Source: Myxococcales bacterium (GTDB taxonomy: Bacteria; Myxococcota_A; Polyangia; Polyangiales; Ga0077539). From it: a stretch of DNA of 60,346 bases. The DNA lies in the NCBI GenBank assembly GCA_013298625.1, contig JAAFIF010000061.1, positions 1 through 60,346 on the forward strand. The letters run 5' to 3'. This document shows, piece after piece, positions 51,011 to 59,952 of this stretch. The notes under the pieces are model-generated. The model searched no databases. It saw only the letters and a program-made list of their open reading frames with translations, and was not told the DNA's origin. Position numbers and translations under genes: made by a program. Every line of letters starts with the position of its first letter. Positions within the stretch are counted from its first letter, which is position 1.

Positions 51011-53209
51011 TCAGCCCCCTGCAGGCACCGCGTACGGGCAGCGCCACGTGAGGCTCATGCCGCGAAGGACGGGGGACGCGATGGGCATCGTAGTGGGGTT
51101 GAACGTCACGGTCACGCGCACGAAGCGGCGCGACGTCACCATCGCGCCTGCGAGCGCCGGCGCAACATCGCGCGGCGACGCGTCGCGAGGCGCTTGCGCG
51201 ACGGCGACCGAGGTCGATCCACCGAGGCCCGCGGCGGTCGCGGCGGACTGAATGTTGAACGAGAGGCTCGTGCCCGCGGGCGTCACGGCGTCCCACGAGA
51301 GCTGCGCGAGCGTGGGGTTGTCGCACTGCGTGTCGTACTGCTGCGTGTACGTTCCGGTGCCGATGACCGTGCGACGAACGGCGCCCGTGAAGTCCGAGTA
51401 CGAGTACGGCTGGTTGGGGCCGCTGTACGTCGTGACGGCTCGCGTCGTCGTGTTGATGCGAAGCAGCGGCGACGGCGCTTGGTAGTGGGCCAGCCACAAC
51501 AAGCCGCTTCGATCGAAGCCAATGCCAGCAGGGCCATTGAGATTCGGGGAGACCAGCAGCTCGACGCGCCCGGCTGCGATCGTTCCACCAGGGACGAAGT
51601 CCGTCGCCAGCCAACGCACCACGCGCGACGAGACGTCACCGGACGAGCTCGCCGCCATGTAGATGTAGCCGTCTGGGCCTGGCGTAATTCCGCGTCCAGC
51701 GGTCCCGCCGACGAGCGCTGTGGTGTCGACCCGCGTCCACTGCGCAGTGGCAGTGTTGTACCCGATCGCGTCGCGGCAACTCCATCCAGTGATCCAGACC
51801 CGAGCCGCCGAGTCCGCGGTGACTCCATAGCCGTTGGGGCAATTGCCACGCAGCGCGCCGGGGTAGGGAATCACGCGGGTCAGCGTGTTGGTCGTGGTGT
51901 TGATCTCAGCCAGATTGGCGGTTTCGAGCGTGCTCACCCACAGCCGACGATCCGACGTCGCAACCGCGCCGTAAGGGCTCACGCCAGGGATCGGGACGGT
52001 AGCGATGACCGCGCCCGTCGTGGGGTTCAGCTTGTACATCGCCTGCGCGGTGTACGAGCCGGCCCACGGATAGCCCTGCGGAAACATCGCGTCGCCCGAG
52101 TCCACGGTGAGCGCGCGCAGCTGCGAGCTCGCGGCGGCGCCGACGTTCGAGGTCCACAGCAAGCACTCGTCCTGTCCGTATGGACGAACGTCGCCCGGAG
52201 CCGTCGACGTGTCGATCATCCCGTTGCCGTTGCGATCGACGCAGTCGCCACGATCGCCAGCGATCTTCGAGACCGATCCCTGAATCCCGCCGAACGCGCG
52301 CGACGCGACGTAGAGATCACCGAAGCCGTCGACCGCGACGCGAGAAATCTGGTTGCAGCCGTCGGTGTAGCAGCAGAACCCTCGGCACTCGCCGCTCGCC
52401 AGTCCGACGCGGTAGCGCGCGATCTCGCGGGGCGGGACCATCGCGGCGTCCCACTTCGAGATCGTGCTCTCGCCGGTGTTCGGGATCCACAAGTAGTCGC
52501 CCGTTCGCGACTGCGCCCTCACGAGCAGGCCGCCCGCCATGGGATCGACTTCGACGCCGCGCTGTCCGCCGGGGTCGAAGCCCATTCCGCCCATTCCGCC
52601 GGTGGAGACGCCGCGGCAGTTAGGGTCGCAGTTTCCGCAGGAGTTGAGCGCTCCGTCGTCGACCATGCCGTTGCAGTTGTCGTCGCGGGAGTTGCAGACC
52701 TCGCGCTCGAGCGAAGAGCGCGTGCGATCGTTGTCGTCGCAGTCGCGGCCGCCCGCGCTCACCGCGGGATCACCGTCGCCGTCGTTGTCGAGCGCGTCGC
52801 TGCGGCATGCGTTCGCAGCTTCGTCGCAGCGATCCGTGGTGCTCGCGTTCATGTCGTCGCACGAGGGCGCCATGCCCGCGACGCACCCGCGGCCCGTGTC
52901 GCACGTCTCGACGCCGTTGCAGAAGCGTCCGTCGTTGCAGCGATCGTTCATCGCGGTGTGCGCGCACACGCCGTCCATCCCGCAGCTGTCCGTCGTGCAC
53001 GCGAGGCCGTCGTCGCAGTCCGCGGCGCCCGTGCATCGCGTGACCACACCCGTATCCACAGGGCCCGTTGCATCGGGAAGCGAAACGCGATCTTCGACCG
53101 CGGCGTCCATGCTCGACGCGTCTGGCTGCGGCATCGAGTTGTCGCTGCACGCAGCGATCACGGCGGTCAGCGCCAACAGAGAACCAACGGACAGGCGACG
53201 GACGTTCAT
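51011..53209 (-). CDS. MopE-like Cys-rich lipoprotein with Vgb/NHL-type propeller (paralogue 1)
   Basis: A 732-residue predicted lipoprotein (lipobox VIAAC, Cys21). After an Asp-rich linker come Cys-rich segments ('CTGAADCDDGLACTTDSCG', 'CNDGRFCNGVETCDTGRG') and the MopE-type putative metal-binding motif ('DNDGDGDPAVSAGGRDCDDN', 'CNSRDDNCNG'). Residues about 220-600 are propeller blades of the virginiamycin-B-lyase/NHL type ('YLWIPNTGESTISKWD', 'RVAVDGFGDLYVASRAFGGI'). The last about 120 residues ('YSYSDFTGAVRRTVIGTGTY') form a beta domain. It is likely a surface protein, since MopE binds copper outside methanotroph cells, but copper binding here is only inferred. It is a tandem paralogue of the next gene, with a 58-base gap. 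Confidence 0.85.
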   Translation of the reverse strand: MNVRRLSVGSLLALTAVIAACSDNSMPQPDASSMDAAVEDRVSLPDATGPVDTGVVTRCTGAADCDDGLACTTDSCGMDGVCAHTAMNDRCNDGRFCNGVETCDTGRGCVAGMAPSCDDMNASTTDRCDEAANACRSDALDNDGDGDPAVSAGGRDCDDNDRTRSSLEREVCNSRDDNCNGMVDDGALNSCGNCDPNCRGVSTGGMGGMGFDPGGQRGVEVDPMAGGLLVRAQSRTGDYLWIPNTGESTISKWDAAMVPPREIARYRVGLASGECRGFCCYTDGCNQISRVAVDGFGDLYVASRAFGGIQGSVSKIAGDRGDCVDRNGNGMIDTSTAPGDVRPYGQDECLLWTSNVGAAASSQLRALTVDSGDAMFPQGYPWAGSYTAQAMYKLNPTTGAVIATVPIPGVSPYGAVATSDRRLWVSTLETANLAEINTTTNTLTRVIPYPGALRGNCPNGYGVTADSAARVWITGWSCRDAIGYNTATAQWTRVDTTALVGGTAGRGITPGPDGYIYMAASSSGDVSSRVVRWLATDFVPGGTIAAGRVELLVSPNLNGPAGIGFDRSGLLWLAHYQAPSPLLRINTTTRAVTTYSGPNQPYSYSDFTGAVRRTVIGTGTYTQQYDTQCDNPTLAQLSWDAVTPAGTSLSFNIQSAATAAGLGGSTSVAVAQAPRDASPRDVAPALAGAMVTSRRFVRVTVTFNPTTMPIASPVLRGMSLTWRCPYAVPAGG
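52664..52774 (-). repeat. 111-base segment identical in the two MopE-like paralogues (copy 1)
   Basis: These bases are identical to 54846-54956 (offset 2182). Near-identity continues on both sides, with one mismatch at 52775 and then about 55 identical bases. The segment encodes part of the MopE-type Cys/Asp motif. Synonymous sites are conserved too, which implies recent duplication or gene conversion. Confidence 0.9.
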
Positions 53210-53267
53210 GCGATCAACCTCTTCAACGAGCAGCGACGACGGGCGGACTTGATTTCGTGCGCAGCAA

Positions 53268-55394
53268 TCAACCGCCCGTGGGCACGCTGTAGGGGCAGCG
53301 CCACGAGAGGTTCATGCCGCGGAGCACGGGCGACGCGATGGGCATCGTCGTGGGGGTGAACGTCACGGTCACGCGAACGTGCCGGCGCGGGGTGACCATC
53401 GCCGCAGCGAGGCGAGCGCCCACGTCCACGGGCGACGCGGTCATCGGCGCCGTGGCGATCACCGTCGATGGCGCGCCGCCGAGGCCCGCGACCGTGTCCG
53501 CGGTCTGCACGGCGAACGTGAGCGTCGTGCCCGCGGGCGTCACGCCGTCCCACGAGAGCTGCGCGAGCGTCGGGCTGGCGCAGCCCGAGTCGTAGGTCTG
53601 TGCGTAGGTCCCCGTGCCGATCACGAGGCGACGGACGGCGCCCGTGAAGTCCGTGTACGTGTACACGCGGTTGGGTCCGGCGTGCGTCGAGAACGTGCTT
53701 GCCGCGCTGTCGAAGCGCGTGAGCGGGCCCGCGTTGGACGTCGCGAGCCAGATGTTGCCGGTGCGATCGGCGCCGATGGCGCTCACGCCGTTGGGCGCAG
53801 GGTTGATCGCGCGCGACGTGATGGCCGCAGCGGAGACCGTGCCGCCGCCGACGAACGACGCTGCGTTCCAGTTGATCAAGTTGTTACCGCTCACGGCCCA
53901 GACGCGGTTCATCGAGTCGACGGTGATGCCCGAGCTGCTGATGCTCATCGGCAACGACGTCCACTGGTTCGTCATCGGGTTGTAGCCGCGCCCAGCGCTC
54001 GAGAACCACAGCCGGCCGTCGGCGTCGATGGTGATGCCGTAGCCGCCGCCGCTCACGGTGGTGCCCATCGCGCCGGTCGTCGTGTTCATGGGCGTTACGG
54101 CCGCGCGGAAGGCACCACCGTTCCACCACAGACGTCCGTCGGCACCGACGACGGCGCCGTACGCGCAGTGCGGAATCGTCACCGTCTGAAGCACCGCCCC
54201 CGTGCGTGGATTGAGCTTCCACCCCTGCGAAGGAGCATCGCTCAAGCAAGCCCCCACCCAGACATATCCCTCGGGAAACGTCGCGTCCCCGCGGTCGACC
54301 GCGATGGCGCGCAACACCGAGTTGTTCGCGCCCACTGGCGCGTTGACGAGCACGCACTCGTCTTGTCCATACGGCCGAATGTCAGCGGGACCCGTGCTCG
54401 TGTCGATCATGCCGTTGCCGTTGCGATCGACGCAGTCGCCGCGATCCGCAGCGATCTTGGCGACCGTGCCCTGCATGCCGAAGCCGCGGTTCGCGACCCA
54501 CGCGTTGCCGAAGCCGTCGACCACGGTGCGCGAGACCATGTTGCACGCGTTGTCCCAGCAGCACTGACCGCGGCACTCGCCGCTCGCGAGTCCGACGCGG
54601 TACCGCGCGATCTCGGTGCGCATGTTCGCGTCCCACTTCGAGAGCGTGCTCTCCGCCGTGTTGGGCACCCAGAGGTAGTCCGCCGTGCGGTTGTTCGCGC
54701 GCACGAGCAAGCCGCCCGCCATCGGGTCGAAGTCGACGCCGCGCTGGCCGCCCATGTCGAAGCCCATGCCGCCCATACCGCCGGTGGAGACGCCGCGGCA
54801 GTTGGGGTCGCAGTTTCCGCAGGAGTTGAGCGCTCCTTCGTCGGTCATGCCGTTGCAGTTGTCGTCGCGGGAGTTGCAGACCTCGCGCTCGAGCGAAGAG
54901 CGCGTGCGATCGTTGTCGTCGCAGTCGCGGCCGCCCGCGCTCACCGCGGGATCACCATCGCCGTCGTTGTCGAGCGCGTCGCTGCGGCATGCGTTCGCAG
55001 CTTCGTCGCAGCGGTCCGACGTGTTCGCGTTCATGTCGTCGCACGAGGGCGCCATCCCACCGACGCACCCGCGGCCCGTGTCGCACGTCTCGACGCCGTT
55101 GCAGAAGCGTCCGTCGTTGCAGCGATCGTTCACCGCGGTGTGCGTGCACACGCCGTCCATCCCGCACGCGTCGTCGGTGCACGCGAGGCCGTCGTCGCAG
55201 TCCGCGGCGCCCGTGCAGCGCGTGACCACGCCCGTGTCCACAGGCGGAGAGACCACGTCGGGACGCGGGCTCACCCTGTCCTCGACGGCCGCGTCCATCG
55301 ACGCGTCCTGCTCGGGCACAGAAGGATCACTGCACGCAGCGATTCCCGCAGCAATCGCGAACAACGAGCCCAGCGGCAACGAGCGAGTCTTCAT
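53268..55394 (-). CDS. MopE-like Cys-rich lipoprotein with Vgb/NHL-type propeller (paralogue 2)
   Basis: A 708-residue lipoprotein (lipobox GIAAC, Cys21) with the same plan as its neighbour: Asp-rich linker, Cys-rich segments, MopE motif 'DNDGDGDPAVSAGGRDCDDN' and propeller. Propeller motifs include 'YLWVPNTAESTLSKWDANMR' and 'GYGITIDADGRLWFSSAGRG'. The same C-terminal beta domain closes it ('YTYTDFTGAVRRLVIGTGTY'). The N-terminal about 330 residues and the last about 120 are very close to paralogue 1; the propeller between them has diverged. This looks like a duplicated gene with its middle free to change, perhaps for different ligands. A GGAG site precedes the ATG at 55394. It is divergent from the CXXCH lipoprotein gene. 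Confidence 0.85.
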   Translation of the reverse strand: MKTRSLPLGSLFAIAAGIAACSDPSVPEQDASMDAAVEDRVSPRPDVVSPPVDTGVVTRCTGAADCDDGLACTDDACGMDGVCTHTAVNDRCNDGRFCNGVETCDTGRGCVGGMAPSCDDMNANTSDRCDEAANACRSDALDNDGDGDPAVSAGGRDCDDNDRTRSSLEREVCNSRDDNCNGMTDEGALNSCGNCDPNCRGVSTGGMGGMGFDMGGQRGVDFDPMAGGLLVRANNRTADYLWVPNTAESTLSKWDANMRTEIARYRVGLASGECRGQCCWDNACNMVSRTVVDGFGNAWVANRGFGMQGTVAKIAADRGDCVDRNGNGMIDTSTGPADIRPYGQDECVLVNAPVGANNSVLRAIAVDRGDATFPEGYVWVGACLSDAPSQGWKLNPRTGAVLQTVTIPHCAYGAVVGADGRLWWNGGAFRAAVTPMNTTTGAMGTTVSGGGYGITIDADGRLWFSSAGRGYNPMTNQWTSLPMSISSSGITVDSMNRVWAVSGNNLINWNAASFVGGGTVSAAAITSRAINPAPNGVSAIGADRTGNIWLATSNAGPLTRFDSAASTFSTHAGPNRVYTYTDFTGAVRRLVIGTGTYAQTYDSGCASPTLAQLSWDGVTPAGTTLTFAVQTADTVAGLGGAPSTVIATAPMTASPVDVGARLAAAMVTPRRHVRVTVTFTPTTMPIASPVLRGMNLSWRCPYSVPTGG
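54846..54956 (-). repeat. 111-base segment identical in the two MopE-like paralogues (copy 2)
   Basis: Second copy of the identical segment described at 52664-52774, in the same orientation 2182 bases away. Recombination between the copies would fuse the two genes and delete the intervening 2.2 kb. Confidence 0.9.
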
Positions 55395-55564
55395 CGCGTC
55401 GAATCTCCAGCAACAAAGTCTTGGATCGGTGAGAACCCTGAGAGACTATACCGGCTGATCTTGGAAGACACGAGATCGACGAAGCGTGTGTGCGATTCGC
55501 AGATCGCGCGCGGCGACGTCGAGATGTCTCGGTCGCACAACTTCGAAGGCACTGAGAGGCGAGC

Positions 55565-57667
55565 ATGAGATCGTTGCGCTGGGTTGGTCGGTCGGGCGTT
55601 GTTTTGTCACTGATTTCGCTGGCCGCATGCGGAGACCCGCCGTGCAACCCGGCCACGTGCCCGGCGGACGTGGGCCCCGGCGACGTCACCACGATCGACA
55701 TCGTGAACATCCCGGACAGCACCGCGATCGACGTGCCCTCGTCGAGCGACGCAGGACGCCCCACGGACCGCGTCTCGCTCGAGATCGACCCAGGAAACTC
55801 CAGCGTCAGCGTGCGCGCAGGCATGCCGACGACCGTGAATTTTCGGGCGATCATCGTGCTGCGCAACGGGCAGCGCATGGCGACGGACACCGGCGTGTGG
55901 TCGCTCGACTCGGACCGCGCGGGGACGATCTCGGGCACGGGGATCTTCTCGGCGAACGGCCTCGGGTCCGGTGAGATCGAAGTGCGCTGCGAGGTCTCGG
56001 ACCTGCGCGGCGGGCTGATCCGCGCGACGACCAAGCTCTCGGTGCGCACGTCGCAAGAGATCGTCGTTGGCGATGCGCCCGCGGACTCGGCCATGCGCTT
56101 CGCTGATGGGACGCGCATGCCCGACCCCACGATGGCCTCGCGCGTCCTCTACCCGTTGCACCAGGCGCTCATGCCCGAGAACGTCGCGGCGCCCATGGTC
56201 CAGTGGGAGCTCGGCACGGAGAACGACCTGTACCGAGTGCGCCTCGCGAAGCCCAACTACAGCGTGACCGCGTACGTGCGGCACTCGGGCGCGATGTTCA
56301 ACTACGCGTGGCCGGTGGACGGCGCCGCGTGGCGCGCGCTCGCCGAAGCGGACCCCGACTCGGCCGTGGTCATCACGATCGATCGCCTCGACGTTCGGAT
56401 GAACCGAGTCATCCCGAGCACGCCCATCGAGGTCCGCTTCGCGCGCGGGAGCTTGTACGGCTCGGTCTACTACTGGGACCTCGACGCCGGTCGCATGCTG
56501 CGCATCAACGCGCGCAACGCGATGGCCGAGAACTTCATGCCCAACCCGCCCGACCGCAGCAACGGGACCCGTTGCGTCGCGTGTCACACGGTCTCGCGCG
56601 ACGGCCGTTGGATGGCCGCGGCGGCGACGAGCCGCATGTCCATGGACGGGTTCAGCAACACGGTGTTCGACCTCACCGCGGACCTCTCGCCCACGCCCGC
56701 GCCGACGGTCTCGACCTCGGCCAACGCGAACTGCTCGACGTTCAGCCCCGACGGCACGCGCGTGGTCGCTTGCGGATCGAGCTGGTCCGCGGGGCTCTCG
56801 CTGATCGACCCGCGCACGGGCATGTCTGCGATGGCGACGGGGCTGCCCGCTACGCGCGCGACGATGCCCGAGTGGTCCCCGGACGGACGAACGCTGGCGT
56901 TTATCGACAACGTCACGCTCAACGGCGATCGCAACCCGATCGGCGGAGATTTGCGCACGCTCACGATCGCGGACCCCGCCGCAGACCCGCTGGCCTTCAG
57001 CGGCGGACGCACCGTGCACAGCGGCGCCGACGCGACGCCGGGCCTCCCGATGGGCAACGCGGACGCGTGGCCGACGTGGGCGCCCAACTCCGAGCTGCTC
57101 GCGTTTCAGCACGGACAAGCGGCGTTTTCGTTCGACGGACAAGCGGCGCTCTACGCGGTCTCGCGCATGGGCGGCGCGCCGGTGCGACTCGATCGCGCCA
57201 ACGACGGCCCCAACGGGACGGGCTCGTATCGCCCCACGTTCTCGCCGTTTACCACCATGGAGCCGAGCGGTCGGCGCTTGTTCTGGGTCGCGTTCTACTC
57301 GACCCGCGCCTACGGAAACGCGCAGGCCGGCACGCGCGGCACCAACCGTCGTCAGATCTGGGTCGCCGCCATCAACGCCGGCGCCGAAGCGGGCACGGAC
57401 CCGTCCTTCGTCGCCTACTGGCTGCCCGGACAGAACGTCCGCGATCACAACGTCGCTGGTTATTGGGCCGCAGAAGCGTGCCGCATGAACGGCAGCGAGT
57501 GCCGCACCAACAGCGAGTGCTGCTCGGGTCGCTGCAACGCCTCGGGTCGCTGCGAGCCGCCGCCCGCGATGGAGTGCCGCCGCCGAGGGCAGACCTGCAG
57601 CATGGACGGCGACTGCTGCATGGGCCTGCGCTGCTTCGGCAACGTCTGCGAAATGCCGCTCGGCTGA
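55565..57667 (+). CDS. Lipoprotein with Ig-like domain, CXXCH motif, TolB-like propeller and knottin-like tail
   Basis: A 700-residue predicted lipoprotein (lipobox ending in Cys22). An Ig/BIG2-like domain ('VSLEIDPGNSSVSVRAGMPT', 'GTGIFSANGLGSGEIEVRCE') covers about 65-165. A beta-rich region follows, then a single CXXCH haem-type motif (Cys337-Cys340-His341 in 'TRCVACHTVSRDG'). A TolB-like propeller comes next ('FSPDGTRVVACGSS', 'PEWSPDGRTLAFIDNV'). The tail has two Cys-knot-like units ('SECRTNSECCSGRCNASGRC', 'QTCSMDGDCCMGLRCFGNVC'). Haem attachment would need an exported cytochrome maturation system and an axial Met or His, so electron transfer is a guess. ATG 55565 has GAGAGG nearby. Ends 8 bases before the imuB stop. 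Confidence 0.82.
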   Translation: MRSLRWVGRSGVVLSLISLAACGDPPCNPATCPADVGPGDVTTIDIVNIPDSTAIDVPSSSDAGRPTDRVSLEIDPGNSSVSVRAGMPTTVNFRAIIVLRNGQRMATDTGVWSLDSDRAGTISGTGIFSANGLGSGEIEVRCEVSDLRGGLIRATTKLSVRTSQEIVVGDAPADSAMRFADGTRMPDPTMASRVLYPLHQALMPENVAAPMVQWELGTENDLYRVRLAKPNYSVTAYVRHSGAMFNYAWPVDGAAWRALAEADPDSAVVITIDRLDVRMNRVIPSTPIEVRFARGSLYGSVYYWDLDAGRMLRINARNAMAENFMPNPPDRSNGTRCVACHTVSRDGRWMAAAATSRMSMDGFSNTVFDLTADLSPTPAPTVSTSANANCSTFSPDGTRVVACGSSWSAGLSLIDPRTGMSAMATGLPATRATMPEWSPDGRTLAFIDNVTLNGDRNPIGGDLRTLTIADPAADPLAFSGGRTVHSGADATPGLPMGNADAWPTWAPNSELLAFQHGQAAFSFDGQAALYAVSRMGGAPVRLDRANDGPNGTGSYRPTFSPFTTMEPSGRRLFWVAFYSTRAYGNAQAGTRGTNRRQIWVAAINAGAEAGTDPSFVAYWLPGQNVRDHNVAGYWAAEACRMNGSECRTNSECCSGRCNASGRCEPPPAMECRRRGQTCSMDGDCCMGLRCFGNVCEMPLG

Positions 57668-57674
57668 GCGCGCG

Positions 57675-59162
57675 TCACTCGTAGCGGCCCTCGACGCTCC
57701 ACTCGCCCGTGCGTCCGTCGTACGCGACGCGCAGCAGCGTGTGGTCCTCGAGCGCGACGTCCCACGAGTCTTGCGCGAAGGGCTCGCTCCACCACTGGCC
57801 GACGCGGCGATAGGGGCCCGCGCAGCGCTCGACGCGACCCGAGATCGACTCGGCCGCGAGCGCGCGGATCGCGCCGTGCTCGTAGCGGACCCGCGCGCGT
57901 TTGGGCGGGCGAAACACGTGCAGAACCAACGCGAACCGCGGCGCGAGCTCGAGCGACTCTGTCCGCTGCGCGAGCGCCGGGTCGAACGGGCTGAGCCTCA
58001 CTTCGCCAGGCCGGTGCGTGCTAGCCGCGCACGGGCTGCCCACGCGATCGGCGCCCACCATCGCCTCGATGCGCGCGAGCGCGAGCGACCACCGCTCGGG
58101 CGCGGGCCCAGGCGGGTCGAAGAGCCCAAGCTGCACCGCGCGAGGCGCGCACGGCGCGAGCTCGACGCGCGCGCCCACCACGGAGTCCGGCGGCGGAGAA
58201 GCGTCCAGCGAAGCGCGCAAGAGCCGCAGCCACACGGCCACCTCGCGCGTCGGCGCGCCGACGGTGATCGTGCGCTCGTGCGCTCCTCCTGCGCGCAAGG
58301 CCAACGTGACCCGCGCCGCGCGGGACGAGAGCGAGCGGCACGCGAGGCGCGCGATCGCGTTGTCGAACAAGCGCTTGCAGAGAAAAAGCAGCGGCTCGCT
58401 CTCGATCACCTCCCACTCGAACGAGGCGCGCTCTTCGAAGCGCTCGCTCTTGCGCTGCGCGATCAGCGGCGCGCGGTCCTCTCCGAGCGCGAGGCGCACG
58501 GCGGTCGCGGCCTCTTCGCCGAGCCGCGCGGCGATGGCCGAGGGGTCGAGGCGGGCGAGCTCGTCGACCCGCCGAACGCCCAGCGATTCGAGGGCCCGTT
58601 CGAGCTTGGGCGACAGCTCGAGGTGCGCGAGCGAGAGCCCGGCGAGCGCCGCGCGCTCCTCTCCTTCGGCTACCGCGCGGTCGACCCCTGCGCGCGAGAG
58701 CGCCGCTGCCGTCCGTCGCCCACACGCGATCGCGACGCTCACCGAGAGCCCAACTTTTTCGCACGAGCGCGCGAGGGCCGCAGAGAACCCAGCCTCGCTC
58801 TCGTACCGGCCGCGCACGCCGCGCGCGTCGAGAAAGACCCTGTCTTCGTCGAGCTCGATCGTCGGAGAGAGCGCGAGCGCGGCGTCGCACAGGGCCTCTC
58901 TCGCCGAGGCGCGCGCGTGCGGGTCTTCGACGCGCACCAGCAGCGTGGGGGCGATCGCCCTCGCCCGATGCAATCGTTGCCCGCGCCGAACGCCCATGCG
59001 CTGCGCCGCGGCGCTGAGCGCGATGATCACCCCGCGCGCCCCGTCGTCGTCGACGATGGCCAGGCTCTGCTCGGCGATGGCGGGCTCGCGGCGAAAGAGC
59101 GCGCTCCACGCCGGGTCGATCATCGTCGCGCAGGCGATGCGCTGTGCGCGCTCGTCGCTCAT
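57675..59162 (-). CDS. imuB: ImuB, Y-family-like mutasome adaptor
   Basis: A 495-residue Y-family polymerase homologue that lacks catalytic acids and acts as an adaptor in the ImuA-ImuB-DnaE2 mutasome. The polymerase-like fold covers about 1-330, including 'PTIELDEDRVFLDARGV' and little-finger segments. At 344-348 lies QLGLF, a strong beta-clamp-binding motif, which ImuB uses to bring DnaE2 to the clamp. The C-terminal region follows ('SWDVALEDHTLLRVAYDGRT'). The start ATG 59162 overlaps the imuA stop by four bases (ATGA), so the pair is translated together. Expected expression is SOS-induced, but I saw no convincing LexA box. Confidence 0.9.
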   Translation of the reverse strand: MSDERAQRIACATMIDPAWSALFRREPAIAEQSLAIVDDDGARGVIIALSAAAQRMGVRRGQRLHRARAIAPTLLVRVEDPHARASAREALCDAALALSPTIELDEDRVFLDARGVRGRYESEAGFSAALARSCEKVGLSVSVAIACGRRTAAALSRAGVDRAVAEGEERAALAGLSLAHLELSPKLERALESLGVRRVDELARLDPSAIAARLGEEAATAVRLALGEDRAPLIAQRKSERFEERASFEWEVIESEPLLFLCKRLFDNAIARLACRSLSSRAARVTLALRAGGAHERTITVGAPTREVAVWLRLLRASLDASPPPDSVVGARVELAPCAPRAVQLGLFDPPGPAPERWSLALARIEAMVGADRVGSPCAASTHRPGEVRLSPFDPALAQRTESLELAPRFALVLHVFRPPKRARVRYEHGAIRALAAESISGRVERCAGPYRRVGQWWSEPFAQDSWDVALEDHTLLRVAYDGRTGEWSVEGRYE

Positions 59163-59878
59163 GCCACCCGCAGCGAGACCGTCGTCGTGTGCGAAGCGCG
59201 CGCGGTGACGAGCGCGCCTCGGCGGTTGCGCGCGAGCGCGAGCTCGACGTCGACGCCGTCGAGGACCGACCCGCGGTCCCAGCGGGGGGCGCGGCGCGCG
59301 GCGACCATCGAGGCGCGCGCGAGCGGCCCTGGGGCGCGCGGATCGTCGCCGTCACAAACAGCGATCGCCAGTGATTTTGCTGCCTCTGCGCGCTGCAGGA
59401 CCCGCGTCCAGTGCCCCGGCCCGACGAGCCGCTCGCCGCTCGTCGGGCGCGCGCCGACGAGGTAGATGCACACCATCGCGAAGCCGCCAGCGTCGAGCAC
59501 TTGCTCGGCGCACGAGAGCGCTTCGAGGGCGCTGCGCGCGCGGACCCACAGCATGCGCGGGCGCAAGAGCTCGGGCACCGAGTCGGGGTCGAGCGCGTCG
59601 GCGCCGTCGACGAAGGCCACGGGCTCTCTCGCCGAGAGCGAGGCGCGCAAGAGCCACTCGATCGCGACGCTGGCCCTGCCCGAGCCGGGCTCGCCCGAGA
59701 GCGCGTAGAGAGAGCCGCGCGCGAAGCCGCCGCCGAGGGCTTCGTCGAGCGAAGAGATCCCTGTGGGGATCAGCGCTTCGCGGCGCTCGACGGGCTTGCG
59801 CGCGAGCCCTGCGGCGCGGTGCGCTTCGTCGAGCGCGCGGCGAGCGAGGTCGATGCGAGCGGCGTCCGTCGTGGCCAT
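59159..59878 (-). CDS. imuA: ImuA, RecA-like mutasome protein
   Basis: A 239-residue RecA-fold protein that partners ImuB and DnaE2 in damage-induced mutagenesis. The opening 'LIPTGISSLDEALGGGFARG' and 'SGEPGSGRASVAIEWLL' show a Walker-A-like loop in which the Lys is Arg (GEPGSGRAS), so ATP hydrolysis is probably weak or lost. This fits the non-ATPase role proposed for ImuA proteins. ATG 59878 is chosen because the conserved part begins there; a GTG at 59920 would add 14 residues without a ribosome-binding site. The upstream plus-strand gene begins only 75 bases away, so the shared region is short. Confidence 0.88.
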   Translation of the reverse strand: MATTDAARIDLARRALDEAHRAAGLARKPVERREALIPTGISSLDEALGGGFARGSLYALSGEPGSGRASVAIEWLLRASLSAREPVAFVDGADALDPDSVPELLRPRMLWVRARSALEALSCAEQVLDAGGFAMVCIYLVGARPTSGERLVGPGHWTRVLQRAEAAKSLAIAVCDGDDPRAPGPLARASMVAARRAPRWDRGSVLDGVDVELALARNRRGALVTARASHTTTVSLRVA

Positions 59879-59952
59879 GCGGCGTGTGAACGAACGGTGG
59901 ACGCGCGGCGAGCGATGCACCAGAGTCGAGAGAGAGGTGACAGAATCGCGCG

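Noticed and set aside
59879..59952. GTTCGTTC upstream of imuA as an SOS box
   Set aside because: It has no spacer and does not fit any LexA consensus I know; it is also only a short GC-rich overlap.
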